Assembly (NCBI RefSeq): GCF_902497775.2
Contig: NZ_OZ024668.1
Span: 5,902,769 to 5,966,768 of the forward strand
Length of the DNA stretch: 64,000 nt
Source of the DNA: Pseudomonas fluorescens
GTDB taxonomy: Bacteria > Pseudomonadota > Gammaproteobacteria > Pseudomonadales > Pseudomonadaceae
Direction of reading: 5' to 3'
The notes under the pieces were generated by a model, which was given only the letters and a program-made list of their open reading frames with translations, was not told where the DNA came from and ran no database searches. Below are positions 40,688-50,860 of this stretch, piece by piece. Every line of letters starts with the position of its first letter. Within the stretch, counting starts at the first letter, position 1. Position numbers and translations under genes: made by a program.

Positions 40688-41935
40688 ATGGCCATCGCAG
40701 TGCCCCTGAATGAAGGCGCAGGTTCCAACCTCAAGCAGCGCCTAAAGCGTGCCGAGCGGGTCAACCGCTGGAAGGCGCAAGCGCTGATCGCGCCGCTGGC
40801 GCTGTTTCTGCTGCTGGTGTTCCTCGTGCCGATTGCCGCGCTGCTGTACAAGAGCGTAGGTAACCCGGAAGTGGTGGGCGGCTTGCCGCTGACCGTAACC
40901 GCCGTGGCCGAATGGGATGGCAAGGGCCTACCAGGGGAGGCGGTGTACAAGGCCCTGAGCGAAGACCTCGGCCAGGCGCGCAAGAACCAGACCCTGGGCG
41001 ATACCTCCAAGCGTCTGAACATGGAGCTGGCCGGCTATCGCAGCCTGCTGGCCAAGACCGCCCGGGCGCTGCCGTTCAAGACCGAGCCGGCTTCCTATAA
41101 AGAAGCCCTGCAGGAACTGGACGAGCGCTGGGGCGATCCGGCCTACTGGCAGGCGATTCGCCGTAACACCAGTAGCGTCACCCCCTTTTACCTGCTGGCA
41201 GCCCTGGACCATCGTATCGATGACCTCGGCGAACTGGCCAAGGCCACCCCGGACCAGGCCATCTACCTGGATATCTTCACCCGTACCCTGTGGATGGGCT
41301 TCGTCATCACCGCCATCTGCCTGGTGCTGGCCTATCCACTGGCCTACCTGCTGGCCAATCTGCCGACCCGGCAGAGCAACCTGCTGATGATTCTGGTATT
41401 GCTGCCGTTCTGGACCTCGATCCTGGTGCGGGTTGCGGCCTGGATCGTGTTGCTGCAATCGGGCGGACTGATCAACAGTGCGCTGATGGCCATCGGCATC
41501 ATCGACAAGCCGCTGGAGCTGGTGTTCAACCGCACCGGTGTCTACATCTCAATGGTGCATATCCTGCTGCCGTTCATGATCCTGCCGATCTACAGCGTGA
41601 TGAAGGGTATCTCGCCTACCTATATGCGTGCGGCGATATCCCTGGGCTGTCATCCATTCGCCAGTTTCTGGCGGGTGTACTTCCCACAAACCTACGCCGG
41701 TGTAGGCGCGGGCTGCCTGTTGGTGTTCATCCTCGCCATCGGCTACTACATCACCCCGGCGCTGCTCGGCAGCCCCAACGATCAGATGGTCAGCTACTTC
41801 GTGGCCTTCTACACCAACACCAGCATCAACTGGGGCATGGCGACCGCGCTGGGCGGCCTGCTGTTGCTGGCCACCGTGCTGCTTTACCTGATCTATAGCT
41901 GGCTGGTCGGCGCCAGCCGCCTGCGCCTGAGCTGA
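40688..41935 (+). CDS. agtC: ABC importer permease (AgtC type)
   Basis: The 415-residue inner-membrane protein has a first helix (about 35-55), a soluble insert of about 140 residues (70-205), then five helices with the permease EAA-like loop YMRAAISLGCHPFASFWRVYFP (about 315-335). The long periplasmic insert after the first helix is larger than in PotB and is typical of this subgroup. It pairs with the next gene as a heterodimer. The ATG at 40688 has CGGAG upstream. Confidence 0.84.
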   Translation: MAIAVPLNEGAGSNLKQRLKRAERVNRWKAQALIAPLALFLLLVFLVPIAALLYKSVGNPEVVGGLPLTVTAVAEWDGKGLPGEAVYKALSEDLGQARKNQTLGDTSKRLNMELAGYRSLLAKTARALPFKTEPASYKEALQELDERWGDPAYWQAIRRNTSSVTPFYLLAALDHRIDDLGELAKATPDQAIYLDIFTRTLWMGFVITAICLVLAYPLAYLLANLPTRQSNLLMILVLLPFWTSILVRVAAWIVLLQSGGLINSALMAIGIIDKPLELVFNRTGVYISMVHILLPFMILPIYSVMKGISPTYMRAAISLGCHPFASFWRVYFPQTYAGVGAGCLLVFILAIGYYITPALLGSPNDQMVSYFVAFYTNTSINWGMATALGGLLLLATVLLYLIYSWLVGASRLRLS

Positions 41936-41946
41936 GGAGCGTTGTC

Positions 41947-42774
41947 ATGCTGAGCCCCTACATGTCGCCCGTCGAGCGGGTCTGGTTCTACAGCTTGCGC
42001 ATCCTTTGCGGGCTGATCCTGTTGTTCCTGGTGTTGCCGGTGCTGGTGATCATTCCGCTGTCGTTCAACTCCGGCAGCTTCCTGGTCTATCCGCTGCAGG
42101 GCTTCTCGCTGCAGTGGTACCACGATTTCTTCGCCTCGGCCGAGTGGATGCGGGCGCTGAAGAACAGCATCATCGTCGCCCCGGCGGCCACGGTGCTGGC
42201 GATGATCTTCGGTACCCTCGCCTCGATCGGCCTGACCCGCGGTGATTTCCCCGGCAAGCCGCTGATCATGGCTCTGGTGATTTCGCCCATGGTGGTACCG
42301 GTGGTGATCATCGGCGTGGCCAGTTACCTGTTCTTTGCTCCGCTGGGCATGGGTAACAGCTTTATCTCGCTGATTCTGGTGCATGCGGTGCTCGGTGTGC
42401 CGTTCGTCATCATCACCGTCTCGGCGACCCTGCAGGGTTTCAACCACAACCTGGTGCGCGCTGCAGCCAGCCTCGGCGCTTCGCCTCTGACCACTTTCCG
42501 TCGGGTGACCTTGCCGTTGATTGCGCCGGGGGTGATTTCCGGGGCGCTGTTCGCCTTCGCCACCTCTTTCGATGAGGTGGTGGTCACCCTGTTCCTCGCC
42601 GGCCCCGAGCAGGCGACCCTGCCACGGCAGATGTTCAGCGGTATCCGCGAGAACTTAAGCCCGACCATCGCCGCAGCGGCAACCTTGCTGATCGCCTTTT
42701 CTGTGGTGCTGTTGCTGACCCTGGAGTGGTTGCGTGGGCGTAGCGAGAAGCTGCGTACCCAACAGCCGGGTTGA
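41947..42774 (+). CDS. agtD: ABC importer permease (AgtD type)
   Basis: The 275-residue PotC-like protein has six membrane helices and the loop LVRAAASLGASPLTTFRRVTLP (about 175-196), which docks on the ATPase. It follows the other permease by 11 bases and ends the transporter operon; a REP-like hairpin comes right after the stop. Together the four genes give a complete importer. Confidence 0.85.
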   Translation: MLSPYMSPVERVWFYSLRILCGLILLFLVLPVLVIIPLSFNSGSFLVYPLQGFSLQWYHDFFASAEWMRALKNSIIVAPAATVLAMIFGTLASIGLTRGDFPGKPLIMALVISPMVVPVVIIGVASYLFFAPLGMGNSFISLILVHAVLGVPFVIITVSATLQGFNHNLVRAAASLGASPLTTFRRVTLPLIAPGVISGALFAFATSFDEVVVTLFLAGPEQATLPRQMFSGIRENLSPTIAAAATLLIAFSVVLLLTLEWLRGRSEKLRTQQPG

Positions 42775-42780
42775 GATTTT

Positions 42781-42813
42781 TCGCGGGGCAAGTCCAGTCG
42801 ACTTGCCCCGCGA
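42781..42813. repeat. REP-like hairpin behind the transporter operon
   Basis: TCGCGGGGCAAGT and ACTTGCCCCGCGA are perfect 13-base arms around a 7-base loop. The core is shared with the other REP elements. It probably ends or stabilises the importer mRNA. Confidence 0.75.
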
Positions 42814-42906
42814 TGAGCACCCGTCGACCGCCTTGATACCGGTCAGCCCCTGAGCGTTTCCCTGAGGTACAATGCGCGCCACTGTGATTCTGCCTACAGG
42901 TGCGCC

Positions 42907-43581
42907 ATGCAGCCCTACGCTATTGCCCCCTCGATTCTTTCTGCCGACTTCGCCCGTCTGGGCGAGGAAGTCGACAACGTCCTGGCCGCGGGTGCCGACA
43001 TCGTTCACTTCGATGTGATGGACAACCATTACGTGCCCAACCTGACCATCGGCCCGATGGTCTGCACCGCCCTGCGCAAGTACGGCATTACCGCGCCGAT
43101 CGACGTGCACCTGATGGTCAGCCCGGTCGATCGCATCATCGGTGACTTCATCGAAGCGGGCGCCAGCTACATTACCTTCCATCCGGAAGCCAGCCTGCAC
43201 ATCGATCGTTCGCTACAGTTGATTCGCGACGGCGGTTGCAAGGCCGGCCTGGTGTTCAACCCGGCGACCCCGCTCGACACCCTCAAGTACGTGATGGACA
43301 AGGTCGACATGATCCTGTTGATGAGCGTCAACCCGGGCTTCGGTGGCCAGAAGTTCATCCCCGGCACCCTCGACAAGCTGCGCGAAGCCCGCGCGCTGAT
43401 CGATGCCAGCGGTCGTGATATCCGTCTGGAAATCGACGGCGGCGTGAACGTCAGCAACATCCGTGAAATCGCGGCCGCCGGTGCCGATACCTTTGTCGCC
43501 GGTTCGGCGATCTTCAACACCCCGGACTACCGTGAGGTGATTGCCAAGATGCATGCCGAACTGGCCCTGGCCCGCCCATGA
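42907..43581 (+). CDS. rpe: Ribulose-phosphate 3-epimerase
   Basis: The enzyme interconverts ribulose-5-phosphate and xylulose-5-phosphate in the pentose phosphate pathway. The 224-residue TIM barrel has [17 protein letters not shown], the metal site in [36 protein letters not shown] and the phosphate-binding IDGGVN. The gene overlaps gph by four bases, as in many gamma-proteobacteria where rpe-gph precede trp genes. Confidence 0.97.
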   Translation: MQPYAIAPSILSADFARLGEEVDNVLAAGADIVHFDVMDNHYVPNLTIGPMVCTALRKYGITAPIDVHLMVSPVDRIIGDFIEAGASYITFHPEASLHIDRSLQLIRDGGCKAGLVFNPATPLDTLKYVMDKVDMILLMSVNPGFGGQKFIPGTLDKLREARALIDASGRDIRLEIDGGVNVSNIREIAAAGADTFVAGSAIFNTPDYREVIAKMHAELALARP

Positions 43582-44396
43582 GTGGCTTCGAGCAGCTGTT
43601 CCCCGGCGCTCTGCCCAAACTGGTGATGTTTGATCTGGACGGTACCCTGATCGATTCGGTACCGGACCTGGCAGTGGCGGTGGATAACATGCTGCTCGCA
43701 ATGGGCCGCCAGCCTGCCGGCCTAGAGGCAGTGCGCCACTGGGTCGGCAATGGTGCGCCGGTGCTGGTGCGTCGCGCCCTGGCCGGCGGCATCGACCATG
43801 AAGCGGTTGATGACGACGAAGCCGAGCGGGGCCTTGAGCTGTTCATGCAGGCCTACGCCGAAAGCCATGAACTGACGGTGGTCTACCCCGGCGTGCGCGA
43901 CACCCTCAAGTGGTTGCACAAGCAGGGCGTGGAAATGGCCCTGATCACCAACAAGCCCGAGCGCTTCGTTGCCCCCTTGCTCGATCAGATGAAGATCGGC
44001 CGTTATTTCCGCTGGATCATCGGCGGCGACACCCTGCCGCAAAAAAAGCCCGATCCTGCCGCCTTGTTGTTCGTGATGAAAATGGCCAGCGTCGCCCCCG
44101 AGCAGGCGTTGTTCGTCGGCGACTCGCGCAGCGACGTACTGGCGGCCAAGGCTGCCGGCGTCAAATGCGTCGGCCTGACCTATGGCTACAACCATGGCCG
44201 GCCGATCAGCGAAGAGGCGCCGTGCCTGGTCATCGATGACTTGCGCGCACTGTTGCCTGGTTGCTTAGATCCAGCCACTGGGATAACGTTGGCGGACGTT
44301 CAACCCTCCTCAGATCGAGATTCCATCGTGGCGGTTATCGGCAAACTCTGGATGAAAGTCATCAAGGCCCTGGCCCGCTGGCGTTGGCGCGCCTGA
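43578..44396 (+). CDS. gph: Phosphoglycolate phosphatase, with tail doubling as trpE leader
   Basis: Gph removes phosphate from 2-phosphoglycolate. The 272-residue HAD protein has the nucleophile motif [12 protein letters not shown] (Asp19 and Asp21), [18 protein letters not shown] and [15 protein letters not shown]. The catalytic part ends near residue 230. The remaining 40 residues have no enzymatic motif and end [13 protein letters not shown], a Trp-rich peptide almost the same as the leader before trpGDC. This 3' part therefore also serves as the trpE attenuation leader (44352-44396), in the same frame. Candidate -35 TTGCTT (44261) and -10 TAACGT (44284) boxes lie inside the gene. Confidence 0.93.
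   Translation: MSGFEQLFPGALPKLVMFDLDGTLIDSVPDLAVAVDNMLLAMGRQPAGLEAVRHWVGNGAPVLVRRALAGGIDHEAVDDDEAERGLELFMQAYAESHELTVVYPGVRDTLKWLHKQGVEMALITNKPERFVAPLLDQMKIGRYFRWIIGGDTLPQKKPDPAALLFVMKMASVAPEQALFVGDSRSDVLAAKAAGVKCVGLTYGYNHGRPISEEAPCLVIDDLRALLPGCLDPATGITLADVQPSSDRDSIVAVIGKLWMKVIKALARWRWRA
44352..44396 (+). CDS. trpE leader peptide (14 codons), inside gph
   Basis: An in-frame ATG inside gph gives [14 protein letters not shown] and ends at the gph stop. A Trp codon also lies just before the ATG. A GC-rich hairpin follows nine bases later and trpE starts 69 bases after the stop. Trp-codon stalling here would control the hairpin, and attenuation of trpE and trpGDC has been described in P. putida. 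The ribosome binding site for this ATG is weak, so the leader might be read by ribosomes that are already translating gph. Confidence 0.65.
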   Translation: MKVIKALARWRWRA

Positions 44397-44405
44397 CTGC
44401 TATCC

Positions 44406-44421
44406 GCCGGCACGTGCCGGC
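44406..44421 (+). terminator. Candidate trpE attenuator hairpin
   Basis: GCCGGCACGTGCCGGC is a perfect palindrome located nine bases behind the leader stop and followed by CTGTTTGCC. The T run is weak, so only a folding analysis with the leader would show whether it is the terminator or another arm. Confidence 0.5.
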
Positions 44422-44465
44422 CTGTTTGCCTGCCTGACCCATCTGCTGCTTGCCACGAGGCTATC

Positions 44466-45947
44466 ATGACCCGCGAAGAATTCCTGCGCCTGGCCGCTGC
44501 CGGCTACAACCGCATTCCCCTGGCCTGCGAGACCTTGGCCGACTTCGACACGCCGTTGTCGATCTACCTGAAACTGGCTGATCAACCCAACTCCTACCTG
44601 CTTGAATCGGTGCAGGGCGGCGAGAAGTGGGGGCGTTACTCGATCATCGGTTTGCCGTGCCGCACCGTATTGCGTGTGCATGACCACCAGGTACGTATCA
44701 CCCACGACGGTGAGTTGATCGAACAGCACGAAGTGGAAGACCCGCTGGCCTTCGTCGAAGCCTTCAAAGAGCGCTACCAGGTGCCGACCATTGCCGGCCT
44801 GCCGCGCTTCAATGGCGGCCTGGTCGGATACTTCGGTTATGACTGCGTGCGCTATGTCGAGCGGCGCCTGGGTAAGTGCCCGAACCCTGATCCGCTGGGC
44901 GTGCCGGACATCCTGCTGATGGTGTCTGACGCTGTGGTGGTGTTCGACAACCTGGCCGGCAAGATGCACGCAATCGTGCTGGCCGACCCGGCTGAAGAAG
45001 AGGCTTACGAAAACGGCCTGGCCCGTCTGCAAGGCCTGCTCGAGCAGTTGCGCCAGCCGATCGCCCCGCGTCGCGGCCTGGATTTGGGTGGCCCGCTGCC
45101 GGCAGAGCCGGCGTTCCGCTCAAGCTTTACCCAGAGCGACTACGAGCGTGCGGTCGATACCATCAAGGAGTACATCCTCGCTGGCGACTGCATGCAGGTG
45201 GTGCCGTCGCAGCGCATGTCCATCGACTTCAAGGCTGCGCCGATCGACCTGTACCGGGCACTGCGCTGCTTCAACCCGACGCCGTACATGTACTTCTTCA
45301 ACTTCGGCGATTTCCATGTCGTGGGCAGTTCGCCGGAAGTGCTGGTGCGGGTCGAGGACAACCTGGTCACTGTGCGCCCGATCGCCGGTACTCGCCCACG
45401 CGGCGCCACCGAAGAGGCGGATCGCGCGCTGGAAGAAGACCTGCTGTCGGACGACAAGGAAATCGCCGAGCACCTGATGCTCATCGACCTGGGCCGCAAT
45501 GATGCCGGCCGGGTGTCGGAAACCGGCTCGGTCAAAGTCACTGAGAAAATGGTAATCGAGCGTTATTCCAACGTCATGCACATCGTGTCCAACGTCACTG
45601 GCGAGTTGAAGCAGGGCTTGAGCGCCATGGATGCACTGCGCGCCATCCTGCCAGCCGGTACTTTGTCCGGAGCGCCGAAGATCCGCGCCATGGAAATCAT
45701 CGACGAGCTGGAGCCGGTCAAGCGTGGCGTCTACGGCGGTGCGGTGGGGTACTTTGCCTGGAACGGCAACATGGATACCGCGATTGCCATCCGTACCGCA
45801 GTGATCAAGGACGGTGAACTGCATGTGCAAGCGGGTGGCGGCATTGTTGCCGACTCGGTGCCCGCGCTTGAGTGGGAAGAAACCATCAACAAGCGCCGGG
45901 CGATGTTCCGTGCGGTGGCGCTGGCCGAGCAAACGCCGCGTAGCTGA
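44466..45947 (+). CDS. trpE: Anthranilate synthase component I
   Basis: TrpE makes anthranilate from chorismate, using ammonia supplied by TrpG. The 493-residue protein has the N-terminal Trp-binding part with [18 protein letters not shown] (feedback site). The catalytic core has [47 protein letters not shown] and [20 protein letters not shown]. It is separated from trpG by the esterase gene estA, and is presumably transcribed from its own promoter with attenuation in the leader. Confidence 0.97.
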   Translation: MTREEFLRLAAAGYNRIPLACETLADFDTPLSIYLKLADQPNSYLLESVQGGEKWGRYSIIGLPCRTVLRVHDHQVRITHDGELIEQHEVEDPLAFVEAFKERYQVPTIAGLPRFNGGLVGYFGYDCVRYVERRLGKCPNPDPLGVPDILLMVSDAVVVFDNLAGKMHAIVLADPAEEEAYENGLARLQGLLEQLRQPIAPRRGLDLGGPLPAEPAFRSSFTQSDYERAVDTIKEYILAGDCMQVVPSQRMSIDFKAAPIDLYRALRCFNPTPYMYFFNFGDFHVVGSSPEVLVRVEDNLVTVRPIAGTRPRGATEEADRALEEDLLSDDKEIAEHLMLIDLGRNDAGRVSETGSVKVTEKMVIERYSNVMHIVSNVTGELKQGLSAMDALRAILPAGTLSGAPKIRAMEIIDELEPVKRGVYGGAVGYFAWNGNMDTAIAIRTAVIKDGELHVQAGGGIVADSVPALEWEETINKRRAMFRAVALAEQTPRS

Positions 45948-45957
45948 GCCGTGATCC

Positions 45958-45984
45958 ACGGCGCCTGTTTTCGGCAGGCGCCGT
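45958..45984. terminator. Bidirectional terminator between trpE and estA
   Basis: ACGGCGCCTG pairs with CAGGCGCCGT around a 7-base loop, followed by TTTTCCC. It lies between the convergent trpE and estA stop codons and can serve both. Confidence 0.8.
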
Positions 45985-45994
45985 TTTCCCTTAC

Positions 45995-47917
45995 CTAGAA
46001 CTCCAGGCTTAACGCCAGGTTGATCCCTTGTTGGGTCAACTCGTCACTCTTGCGCCAGTTGTAGCTGCCGCGCAGGGCCAGCCCCGGTGCCAGGCTCTGG
46101 CTCAAGCCCAGGGTCGCCCGGTTCAGATTGCTCTGTGGTGTGTAGCCGGTCAGGGTGAAGTCATTGCCCGGCAGGCTGTTGAGGTGGATGGTCAGGTCCT
46201 GGCGGTCGTCTTCGAGCTCGTGTTCGTGAGCCACTTCGGCGAACAGCAAGGTGCTTGGCCCAGCCTGGTATTTGCCCTGCAGGCCCAGACCCAGGCGCCG
46301 CGATTCTCGGTCCTGATCGTCGAAGCTCAAGGCGGTAGCCTGGGTGCCTTTCTCCGAATAGCCATCGACTTTTACCCTCGCATAATCGGCGCTGACGAAG
46401 GGCGACAGGCTCCACTGGCTGCCGGGCGCCGCCAGGTCATAACCCAATCGCGCGGCGAAGGCCCACAGCTCGCCGTCGGTATCACCTTTCTCGCTGCGAT
46501 CATTCACGCCCAGGGCGAAGGTACGTTTCAGGTCGCTGTAGTTCAGGTGCCCGCCGGTCAAGGCCGCATCTGCCCACCACTGGTTCTGCTGGAACTGGAC
46601 GAAGGCTGTGGCCAGATAGCTGTCGAGCTTGTAATCGGAGTCTTGCTCGCCGGCTTCGAGCTTCTGCTGGTAAGCGCCGGTAGCCACGCCAATACGCCAG
46701 GCGTCGTCCAGGCGATAGCTGCCGCCCAGGGTCAGGTTGTAGCCGTGTCCGTCGGCGCTGGCCGCGCTGCGCTGGCTGTCGATATCCAGATCCTGCCCAC
46801 CGGCGGCAACGATAGCCTGCCATTGGCCAACCGGCTGCCAACTGCCTTGCCACTGGTTGCGCAGCTCATCCTGGTGCGCGCGCAGGCTGGCGTGGGCCAT
46901 TTCTGGCAACAGCGTCAGCTCCCAGGGGGCGGAGAGGATCGAGAACGCGTAGTCGGCGATCAGTTCCTGCCCGGCAGTGGTGGGGTGGACCGAGTCGTTG
47001 AACAACAGCTTGCTCGGATCAGGCGTGGCGCCGTTGATGCCGTAGGTTGCATTCTGCACACAGCCGTTACCGCTGAAGCAGGTACCGACCAGGTTCTGAC
47101 CGGTGGCCAGGCCGAACTGCGCCGGGGCCGCCAGGGCTTCCTGCAGAAGCAGTGGCACGTTGAGCGGAATGATTTGCGCGTCGATCTGGCTCAGTTGGCC
47201 GACCAACTGCTGGTTGAAGATGCTGCTCAACTGCGAGGCCGGGCCTTGCATCGGCGTGCCGTTGATTGCCGGGGTCAGGCCCAGGTCGGGCAGCAACCAG
47301 ACCATGATGTACTGCGCGCCACCCTGTTGCAGGGCCTGGGCGCTGCCGGCCAGGCGATTGGCGGCGGCCGCAGCGGTTGCCGGGCTGGTGATCTGCCCCT
47401 GGAGAAAGTCGTTGCCGCCACCGGTCAGGTAATAAAGCGCGTTGGGGTCGGCGCGCAGTCCGCCGGCCAGATAGCCCGGGCGCTCGCGCAGTACGGTGCC
47501 GGCACCGGGATTGCCCGGTGGGATGATCACGTCGGAAGTCCCCGTGATCGAATCAAGGATCTGATCGGTGCGGTAGCCACCGACTGCCCAGTTGTTACCG
47601 TCGGCTTGACCAAGGGCGGCATTCACCGGCGAAGTGGAGGCGCCAAGGTCGGCGGGGGCAATACCCAGTTGCGCGCCCAGTAACATGGGGGACACCGCAC
47701 CGAAGGCTTCGCCATTGCCATAGGTCGGCCCGACCCGGTTGGTAAAGCGTTGGGTGGAGCCTGCCGGACCGTTGCTGTCCGGGAACTGCCCGGCATCGGC
47801 AAGGCTATCGCCGAAGACGATCAAGGTGGAGTAGGGGGAGGGGGCGGCATAGGCGCTGGAGCAGGCCAGGGCCAGCAGCGAGAATACACAGGGCAACAGA
47901 GAGCGCGCGTTCAACAT
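45995..47917 (-). CDS. estA: GDSL esterase autotransporter (EstA/EstP type)
   Basis: The 640-residue protein has a signal peptide (to about 24) and a GDSL-esterase passenger (about 30-330). Ser38 lies in [10 protein letters not shown], the GxND block in [11 protein letters not shown], and the Asp-His pair in [15 protein letters not shown] linker and a C-terminal autotransporter beta-barrel (about 370-640, ending LALSLEF) follow. It stays anchored in the outer membrane and hydrolyses short- and medium-chain esters. EstA homologues affect rhamnolipid production and motility in P. aeruginosa. It sits on the opposite strand between trpE and trpG, interrupting the usual trp gene set. Confidence 0.93.
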   Translation of the reverse strand: MLNARSLLPCVFSLLALACSSAYAAPSPYSTLIVFGDSLADAGQFPDSNGPAGSTQRFTNRVGPTYGNGEAFGAVSPMLLGAQLGIAPADLGASTSPVNAALGQADGNNWAVGGYRTDQILDSITGTSDVIIPPGNPGAGTVLRERPGYLAGGLRADPNALYYLTGGGNDFLQGQITSPATAAAAANRLAGSAQALQQGGAQYIMVWLLPDLGLTPAINGTPMQGPASQLSSIFNQQLVGQLSQIDAQIIPLNVPLLLQEALAAPAQFGLATGQNLVGTCFSGNGCVQNATYGINGATPDPSKLLFNDSVHPTTAGQELIADYAFSILSAPWELTLLPEMAHASLRAHQDELRNQWQGSWQPVGQWQAIVAAGGQDLDIDSQRSAASADGHGYNLTLGGSYRLDDAWRIGVATGAYQQKLEAGEQDSDYKLDSYLATAFVQFQQNQWWADAALTGGHLNYSDLKRTFALGVNDRSEKGDTDGELWAFAARLGYDLAAPGSQWSLSPFVSADYARVKVDGYSEKGTQATALSFDDQDRESRRLGLGLQGKYQAGPSTLLFAEVAHEHELEDDRQDLTIHLNSLPGNDFTLTGYTPQSNLNRATLGLSQSLAPGLALRGSYNWRKSDELTQQGINLALSLEF

Positions 47918-48104
47918 CGCAAAGATCCTTTTTCGTTGTTGTTATTGGATGACGCCTTAGGACGTTAGCAAAACAATCCACGTGTCTTCCATCGCTAAAG
48001 CGTTTCGGTATGCCTCGGTCATATTGCGTGCGCCGCTGCGGTAGGCTACTGTGCGGGGACGTATGAACGAGACCTACCCCGTGTTGATCGTCAGCAAACT
48101 CTTG

Positions 48105-48149
48105 ATGCGCGTTATCAAGGCCCACGCCCGTTGGCGTTGGCGCGCCTGA
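48105..48149 (+). CDS. trpGDC leader peptide (14 codons)
   Basis: An ATG at 48105 codes MRVIKAHARWRWRA, 12 of 14 identical to the trpE leader. The frame is open back to an ATG at 48063, which would give 28 residues. Candidate -35 TTGCGT (48024) and -10 TACTGT (48047) boxes with a 17-base gap would start RNA near 48059, just upstream of the first ATG. This favours the shorter leader. A GC-rich hairpin follows the stop and trpG starts 173 bases later. The two Trp codons close to the end would sense charged tRNA-Trp. Confidence 0.65.
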   Translation: MRVIKAHARWRWRA

Positions 48150-48160
48150 CTTTATCTCTT

Positions 48161-48174
48161 GCCGGTTAGCCGGC
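48161..48174 (+). terminator. Candidate trpGDC attenuator hairpin
   Basis: GCCGG and CCGGC arms around TTAG begin 12 bases after the leader stop and are followed by CCTGTACCGC and a T-richer stretch. Position relative to the leader matches the trpE element. The folding alternatives were not computed. Confidence 0.45.
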
Positions 48175-48321
48175 CCTGTACCGCTTTGCCTTTCTGAACG
48201 CTTTACCTGCTGCAACTGGCCTGTGCCGGTGCGCACAGGAAAACTCGCACCTGCTGCATCGCGCAGGGGATCTTCGAAAGGCATGTATTCAAAGTCAGTA
48301 GATGCAAGAGGTTGAACCCAG

Positions 48322-48915
48322 ATGTTACTGATGATCGACAACTACGACTCTTTTACCTACAACGTCGTGCAGTACCTCGGCGAGTTGGGTGCAGAGGTCA
48401 AGGTCATTCGCAATGACGAACTGACCATCGCCCAGATCGAAGCCCTGAACCCCGAGCGCATCGTCGTTTCCCCCGGCCCGTGTACGCCGACCGAAGCCGG
48501 TGTATCGCTGGAGGCCATCAAGCATTTCGCTGGCAAGCTGCCAATCCTGGGCGTTTGCCTGGGCCACCAGTCCATTGGCCAGGCCTTTGGCGGTGATGTA
48601 GTGCGCGCCCGCCAGGTGATGCATGGCAAGACCAGCCCGGTTTTCCATAAGGATCTGGGCGTGTTCGCCGGCCTTAACAATCCGCTGACCGTCACCCGCT
48701 ATCACTCGCTGGTGGTCAAGCGCGAAACCTTGCCCGATTGCCTGGAACTGACTGCCTGGACTGCCCTTGAAGACGGCTCGGTGGATGAGATCATGGGCCT
48801 GCGTCATAAAGAGCTGAATATCGAAGGGGTGCAGTTTCACCCCGAATCGATCCTCACCGAGCAGGGCCACGAGCTGTTCGCCAACTTCCTCAAGCAGACC
48901 GGCGGCCGCCGTTAA
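48322..48915 (+). CDS. trpG: Anthranilate synthase component II (glutamine amidotransferase)
   Basis: TrpG splits glutamine and passes ammonia to TrpE; in pseudomonads it may also serve p-aminobenzoate synthase. The 197-residue class I amidotransferase has [20 protein letters not shown], nucleophile Cys79 in [16 protein letters not shown], and the His-Glu pair in [10 protein letters not shown]. It is followed by trpD after nine bases. Confidence 0.97.
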   Translation: MLLMIDNYDSFTYNVVQYLGELGAEVKVIRNDELTIAQIEALNPERIVVSPGPCTPTEAGVSLEAIKHFAGKLPILGVCLGHQSIGQAFGGDVVRARQVMHGKTSPVFHKDLGVFAGLNNPLTVTRYHSLVVKRETLPDCLELTAWTALEDGSVDEIMGLRHKELNIEGVQFHPESILTEQGHELFANFLKQTGGRR

Positions 48916-48924
48916 GGATCGAAC

Positions 48925-49974
48925 ATGGATATCAAGAGCGCGCTGAGCCGTATCGTCGGCCACCTGGACTTGAGCACCGAAGAAATGCGCGACGTGATGC
49001 GCGAAATCATGACCGGCCAATGCACTGAAGCGCAGATCGGCGCTTTCCTGATGGGCATACGCATGAAGAGCGAGAGCATCGACGAAATCGTCGGTGCGGT
49101 GTCGGTAATGCGTGAACTGGCCGACAAGGTCGAGCTCAATACCCTCGACCAGGTTGTCGACGTGGTCGGCACCGGCGGCGATGGCGCCAACATCTTCAAC
49201 GTGTCCACTGCTTCGGCCTTTGTCGTCGCTGCGGCCGGTTGCACTGTGGCCAAGCACGGTAACCGTGCGGTCTCGGGCAAGAGCGGCAGTGCCGACCTGC
49301 TGGAAGCCGCCGGCATTTATCTGAACCTGACCCCGGTGCAGGTTGCACGCTGCATCGACAGCGTCGGCATCGGTTTCATGTTTGCCCAGACCCACCATAA
49401 GGCGATGAAATACGCCGCCGGCCCGCGTCGTGACCTGGGCCTGCGGACCCTGTTCAATATGCTCGGCCCGCTTACGAATCCGGCCGGGGTCAAGCACCAG
49501 GTCGTCGGCGTGTTCAACCAGGCGTTGTGTCGCCCACTGGCAGAAGTGCTGCAACGCCTGGGCAGCAAGCATGTGCTGGTGGTGCATTCGAAAGACGGCC
49601 TGGACGAATTCAGTCTGGCCGCGCCAACCTTCGTTGCCGAACTCAAAAACGACCAGATCTGCGAATACTGGGTCGAACCCGAAGACCTCGGCATGAAAAG
49701 CCAGAGCCTGCACGGCCTGGCCGTGGAAAGCCCGGCCAAGTCGCTGGAGCTGATCCGCGATGCCTTGGGCCGGCGCAAGACCGAGAACGGCCAGAAGGCC
49801 GCGGAAATGATCGTGCTCAACGCCGGCGCCGCACTGTACGCCGCCGATCACGCCATGAGCCTCAAGCAAGGCGTGGAACTTGCGCATGACGCATTGCACA
49901 CCGGTCTTGCCCGGGAAAAACTCGAAGAACTCGGTGCCTTTACCGCGGTATTCAAGCAGGAGAATGAAGGATGA
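48925..49974 (+). CDS. trpD: Anthranilate phosphoribosyltransferase
   Basis: TrpD joins anthranilate to PRPP. The 349-residue protein has the [21 protein letters not shown] motif region (about 76-96) that binds the phosphates, [19 protein letters not shown], and [19 protein letters not shown]. It is a normal-length member. Its stop overlaps the trpC start by four bases. Confidence 0.97.
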   Translation: MDIKSALSRIVGHLDLSTEEMRDVMREIMTGQCTEAQIGAFLMGIRMKSESIDEIVGAVSVMRELADKVELNTLDQVVDVVGTGGDGANIFNVSTASAFVVAAAGCTVAKHGNRAVSGKSGSADLLEAAGIYLNLTPVQVARCIDSVGIGFMFAQTHHKAMKYAAGPRRDLGLRTLFNMLGPLTNPAGVKHQVVGVFNQALCRPLAEVLQRLGSKHVLVVHSKDGLDEFSLAAPTFVAELKNDQICEYWVEPEDLGMKSQSLHGLAVESPAKSLELIRDALGRRKTENGQKAAEMIVLNAGAALYAADHAMSLKQGVELAHDALHTGLAREKLEELGAFTAVFKQENEG

Positions 49975-50807
49975 GTGTGCCGACGGTTCTGGAAAAGATC
50001 CTTGCCCGCAAGGTCGAGGAAGTCGCCGAGCGCAGCGCCCGGGTCAGCCTGGCTGAGCTGGAGCGCATGGCCGCAGTCGCCGACGCCCCGCGTGGTTTTG
50101 CCAAGGCCCTGATCGAACAGGCCAAGCGCAAGCAGCCGGCAGTCATTGCCGAGATCAAGAAAGCCTCGCCAAGCAAGGGTGTGATCCGCGAAAACTTCAT
50201 TCCGGCCGACATCGCCGTCAGCTACGAGAAAGGCGGGGCGACCTGCCTGTCGGTGCTGACCGATGTCGACTACTTCCAGGGCAGCGATATCTATCTGCAA
50301 CACGCGCGGGCCGCTTGCAAGCTGCCGGTGATCCGCAAGGACTTCATGATCGATCCTTACCAGATTGTCGAAGCCCGGGCCCTGGGCGCTGATTGTGTCC
50401 TGCTGATCGTTGCAGCACTGGATGACGTGAAGATGGTCGAGCTTGCCGATACCGCCAAGCGCGTCGGCCTCGACGTGCTGGTCGAAGTGCACGACGGCGA
50501 TGAGCTGGAGCGGGCGCTGAAGACCCTCGACACGCCACTGGTGGGCGTCAACAACCGCAACCTGCACACCTTTGAAGTCAGCCTGGAAACCACCCTCGAC
50601 CTGCTGCCGCGCATCCCGCGGGATCGCCTGGCCATCACCGAGAGCGGTATCCTCAACCGCGCTGACGTCGAGTTGATGGAAATCAACGAGGTGTATTCCT
50701 TCCTGGTCGGTGAAGCCTTCATGCGTGCCGAACACCCGGGGCTTGAGCTGCAGCGCCTGTTCTTCCCGGAGCGCGTGGTGCAGAACCCGGTGCAAGGCCT
50801 GGACTGA
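49971..50807 (+). CDS. trpC: Indole-3-glycerol-phosphate synthase
   Basis: TrpC closes the indole ring of the carboxyphenylamino-deoxyribulose phosphate intermediate. The 278-residue TIM barrel shows [17 protein letters not shown] with the catalytic Lys, [26 protein letters not shown], and VGVNNRNL followed by ITESGI. It is not fused to TrpF, as is usual in pseudomonads. It ends the trpGDC operon; a strong terminator follows. Confidence 0.97.
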   Translation: MSVPTVLEKILARKVEEVAERSARVSLAELERMAAVADAPRGFAKALIEQAKRKQPAVIAEIKKASPSKGVIRENFIPADIAVSYEKGGATCLSVLTDVDYFQGSDIYLQHARAACKLPVIRKDFMIDPYQIVEARALGADCVLLIVAALDDVKMVELADTAKRVGLDVLVEVHDGDELERALKTLDTPLVGVNNRNLHTFEVSLETTLDLLPRIPRDRLAITESGILNRADVELMEINEVYSFLVGEAFMRAEHPGLELQRLFFPERVVQNPVQGLD

Positions 50808-50817
50808 TTCAACTCTG

Positions 50818-50840
50818 AAGCCGGCGATGCCGGCTTTTTT
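50818..50840 (+). terminator. trpGDC terminator
   Basis: AAGCCGGC and GCCGGCTT pair around GAT and a T6 run follows. It is a standard intrinsic terminator 11 bases after trpC. Confidence 0.9.
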
Positions 50841-50860
50841 GTCTCTACAAGGTTAATGCG

